A stretch of DNA of 18,033 nt from an uncultured Desulfobacteraceae bacterium (GTDB lineage Bacteria > Desulfobacterota > Desulfobacteria > Desulfobacterales > UBA2174). This document shows, piece after piece, positions 17,980-18,033 of the stretch. The DNA lies in NCBI GenBank assembly GCA_937982505.1, contig CALJLV010000082.1:1-18033 (forward strand), read 5' to 3'. The notes below the pieces were generated by a model, which saw only the letters and a list, made by a program, of their open reading frames with translations, made no database searches and was not told the DNA's origin. The translations under genes were made by a program, and so were the position numbers. Position 1 is the stretch's first letter. Each line of letters begins with the position of its first letter.

Positions 17980-18033
17980 AGATCGGAAGAGCGTCGTGGG
18001 AAAGAGTGTAGATCTCGGTGGTCGCCGTATCAT
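17980..18033. other. Untrimmed Illumina universal (P5) adapter
   Basis: The stretch begins AGATCGGAAGAGCGTCGTG and ends GGTGGTCGCCGTATCAT, the reverse complement of the Illumina universal adapter. It lacks three bases (TAG) that normally follow GTCGTG, and the last T. Its minus-strand translations are the familiar adapter peptides: MIRRPPRSTLFP in one frame and GDHRDLHSF in the frame of the real gene. The exact junction is ambiguous by up to five bases, because AGATC also fits the Asp-Leu-Gln start expected of a CARDB repeat. This end of the sequence is therefore a library artefact. Confidence 0.97.

Noticed and set aside
5934..18011. A + strand open frame of about 4,025 codons, and similar + frames at 189-2981 and 3153-5807
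   Set aside because: All are in the frame exactly antisense to the real codons, have low-complexity composition without recognisable domains, and the longest one ends inside adapter DNA. They exist because the real gene avoids TTA, CTA and TCA.
16129..18033. Minus-strand frame starting MIRRPPRSTLFP
   Set aside because: Its start codon and first 18 residues are adapter, and the rest is an Arg/Gly/Pro-rich out-of-frame reading of the CARDB repeats. The overlapping frame gives clear CARDB sequence.

Overview
The window is taken up by one incomplete gene. On the minus strand, a single reading frame (codons at + positions 3k to 3k+2) stays open from the left edge to about position 17979, which is about 5,992 codons without a stop or frameshift. 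It encodes a fragment of a giant, cysteine-poor, modular protein with the hallmarks of a bacterial secreted or cell-surface protein. Neither the true N-terminus nor the C-terminus is present. The DNA is strongly GC-rich. The module types (CARDB, PPC, cadherin-like, RHS/YD, dockerin-like, YVTN propeller) are typical of large extracellular proteins from environmental Gram-negative bacteria such as Desulfobacterota, Myxococcota or Planctomycetota. The sequence alone does not fix the taxon, and no signal peptide, sorting signal or neighbouring gene is visible.

The right-hand end is not biological. Positions 17980-18033 match the reverse complement of the Illumina universal (P5) adapter with three bases missing. 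The gene is therefore cut by an untrimmed library adapter, and this is where its N-terminal part is lost. A protein starting MIRRPPRSTLFP in this end is a translation of adapter.

Layout in protein order (right to left on the + strand; residue 1 is the Gln codon at 17976-17978): five CARDB-like repeats, the first partial (17979-15639); a PPC-like domain and an IPT/TIG-like domain (15638-15018); an unrecognised mixed region (15017-13987); a conserved beta module resembling DUF7619 and an Fn3/Ig-like domain (13986-13119); a six-blade NHL-like propeller (12920-12180); two Ig-like beta domains (12179-11499); nine tandem cadherin/He_PIG-like repeats (11498-8898); two Ig-like domains (8897-8334); a short RHS/YD-repeat core (8327-7482); a beta linker (7481-7170); an internal dockerin-like calcium-binding pair (7169-7014); a cadherin-like domain, two BIG2-like domains and a ZU5-like domain (7013-5754); a beta domain and a YVTN-type propeller (5753-3792); a CARDB-like domain (3791-3426); a second unrecognised region (3425-2073); and a three-fold PPC-CARDB alternation running off the left edge (2072-1).

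The modules are those used for adhesion, carbohydrate or protein binding and calcium-stabilised rigid stalks. No catalytic domain could be recognised. The most plausible role is a giant surface adhesin or extracellular scaffold, but this is inferred from domain composition. No tRNA, rRNA, CRISPR array, mobile element, promoter or terminator was found, and there is no non-coding stretch apart from the adapter.
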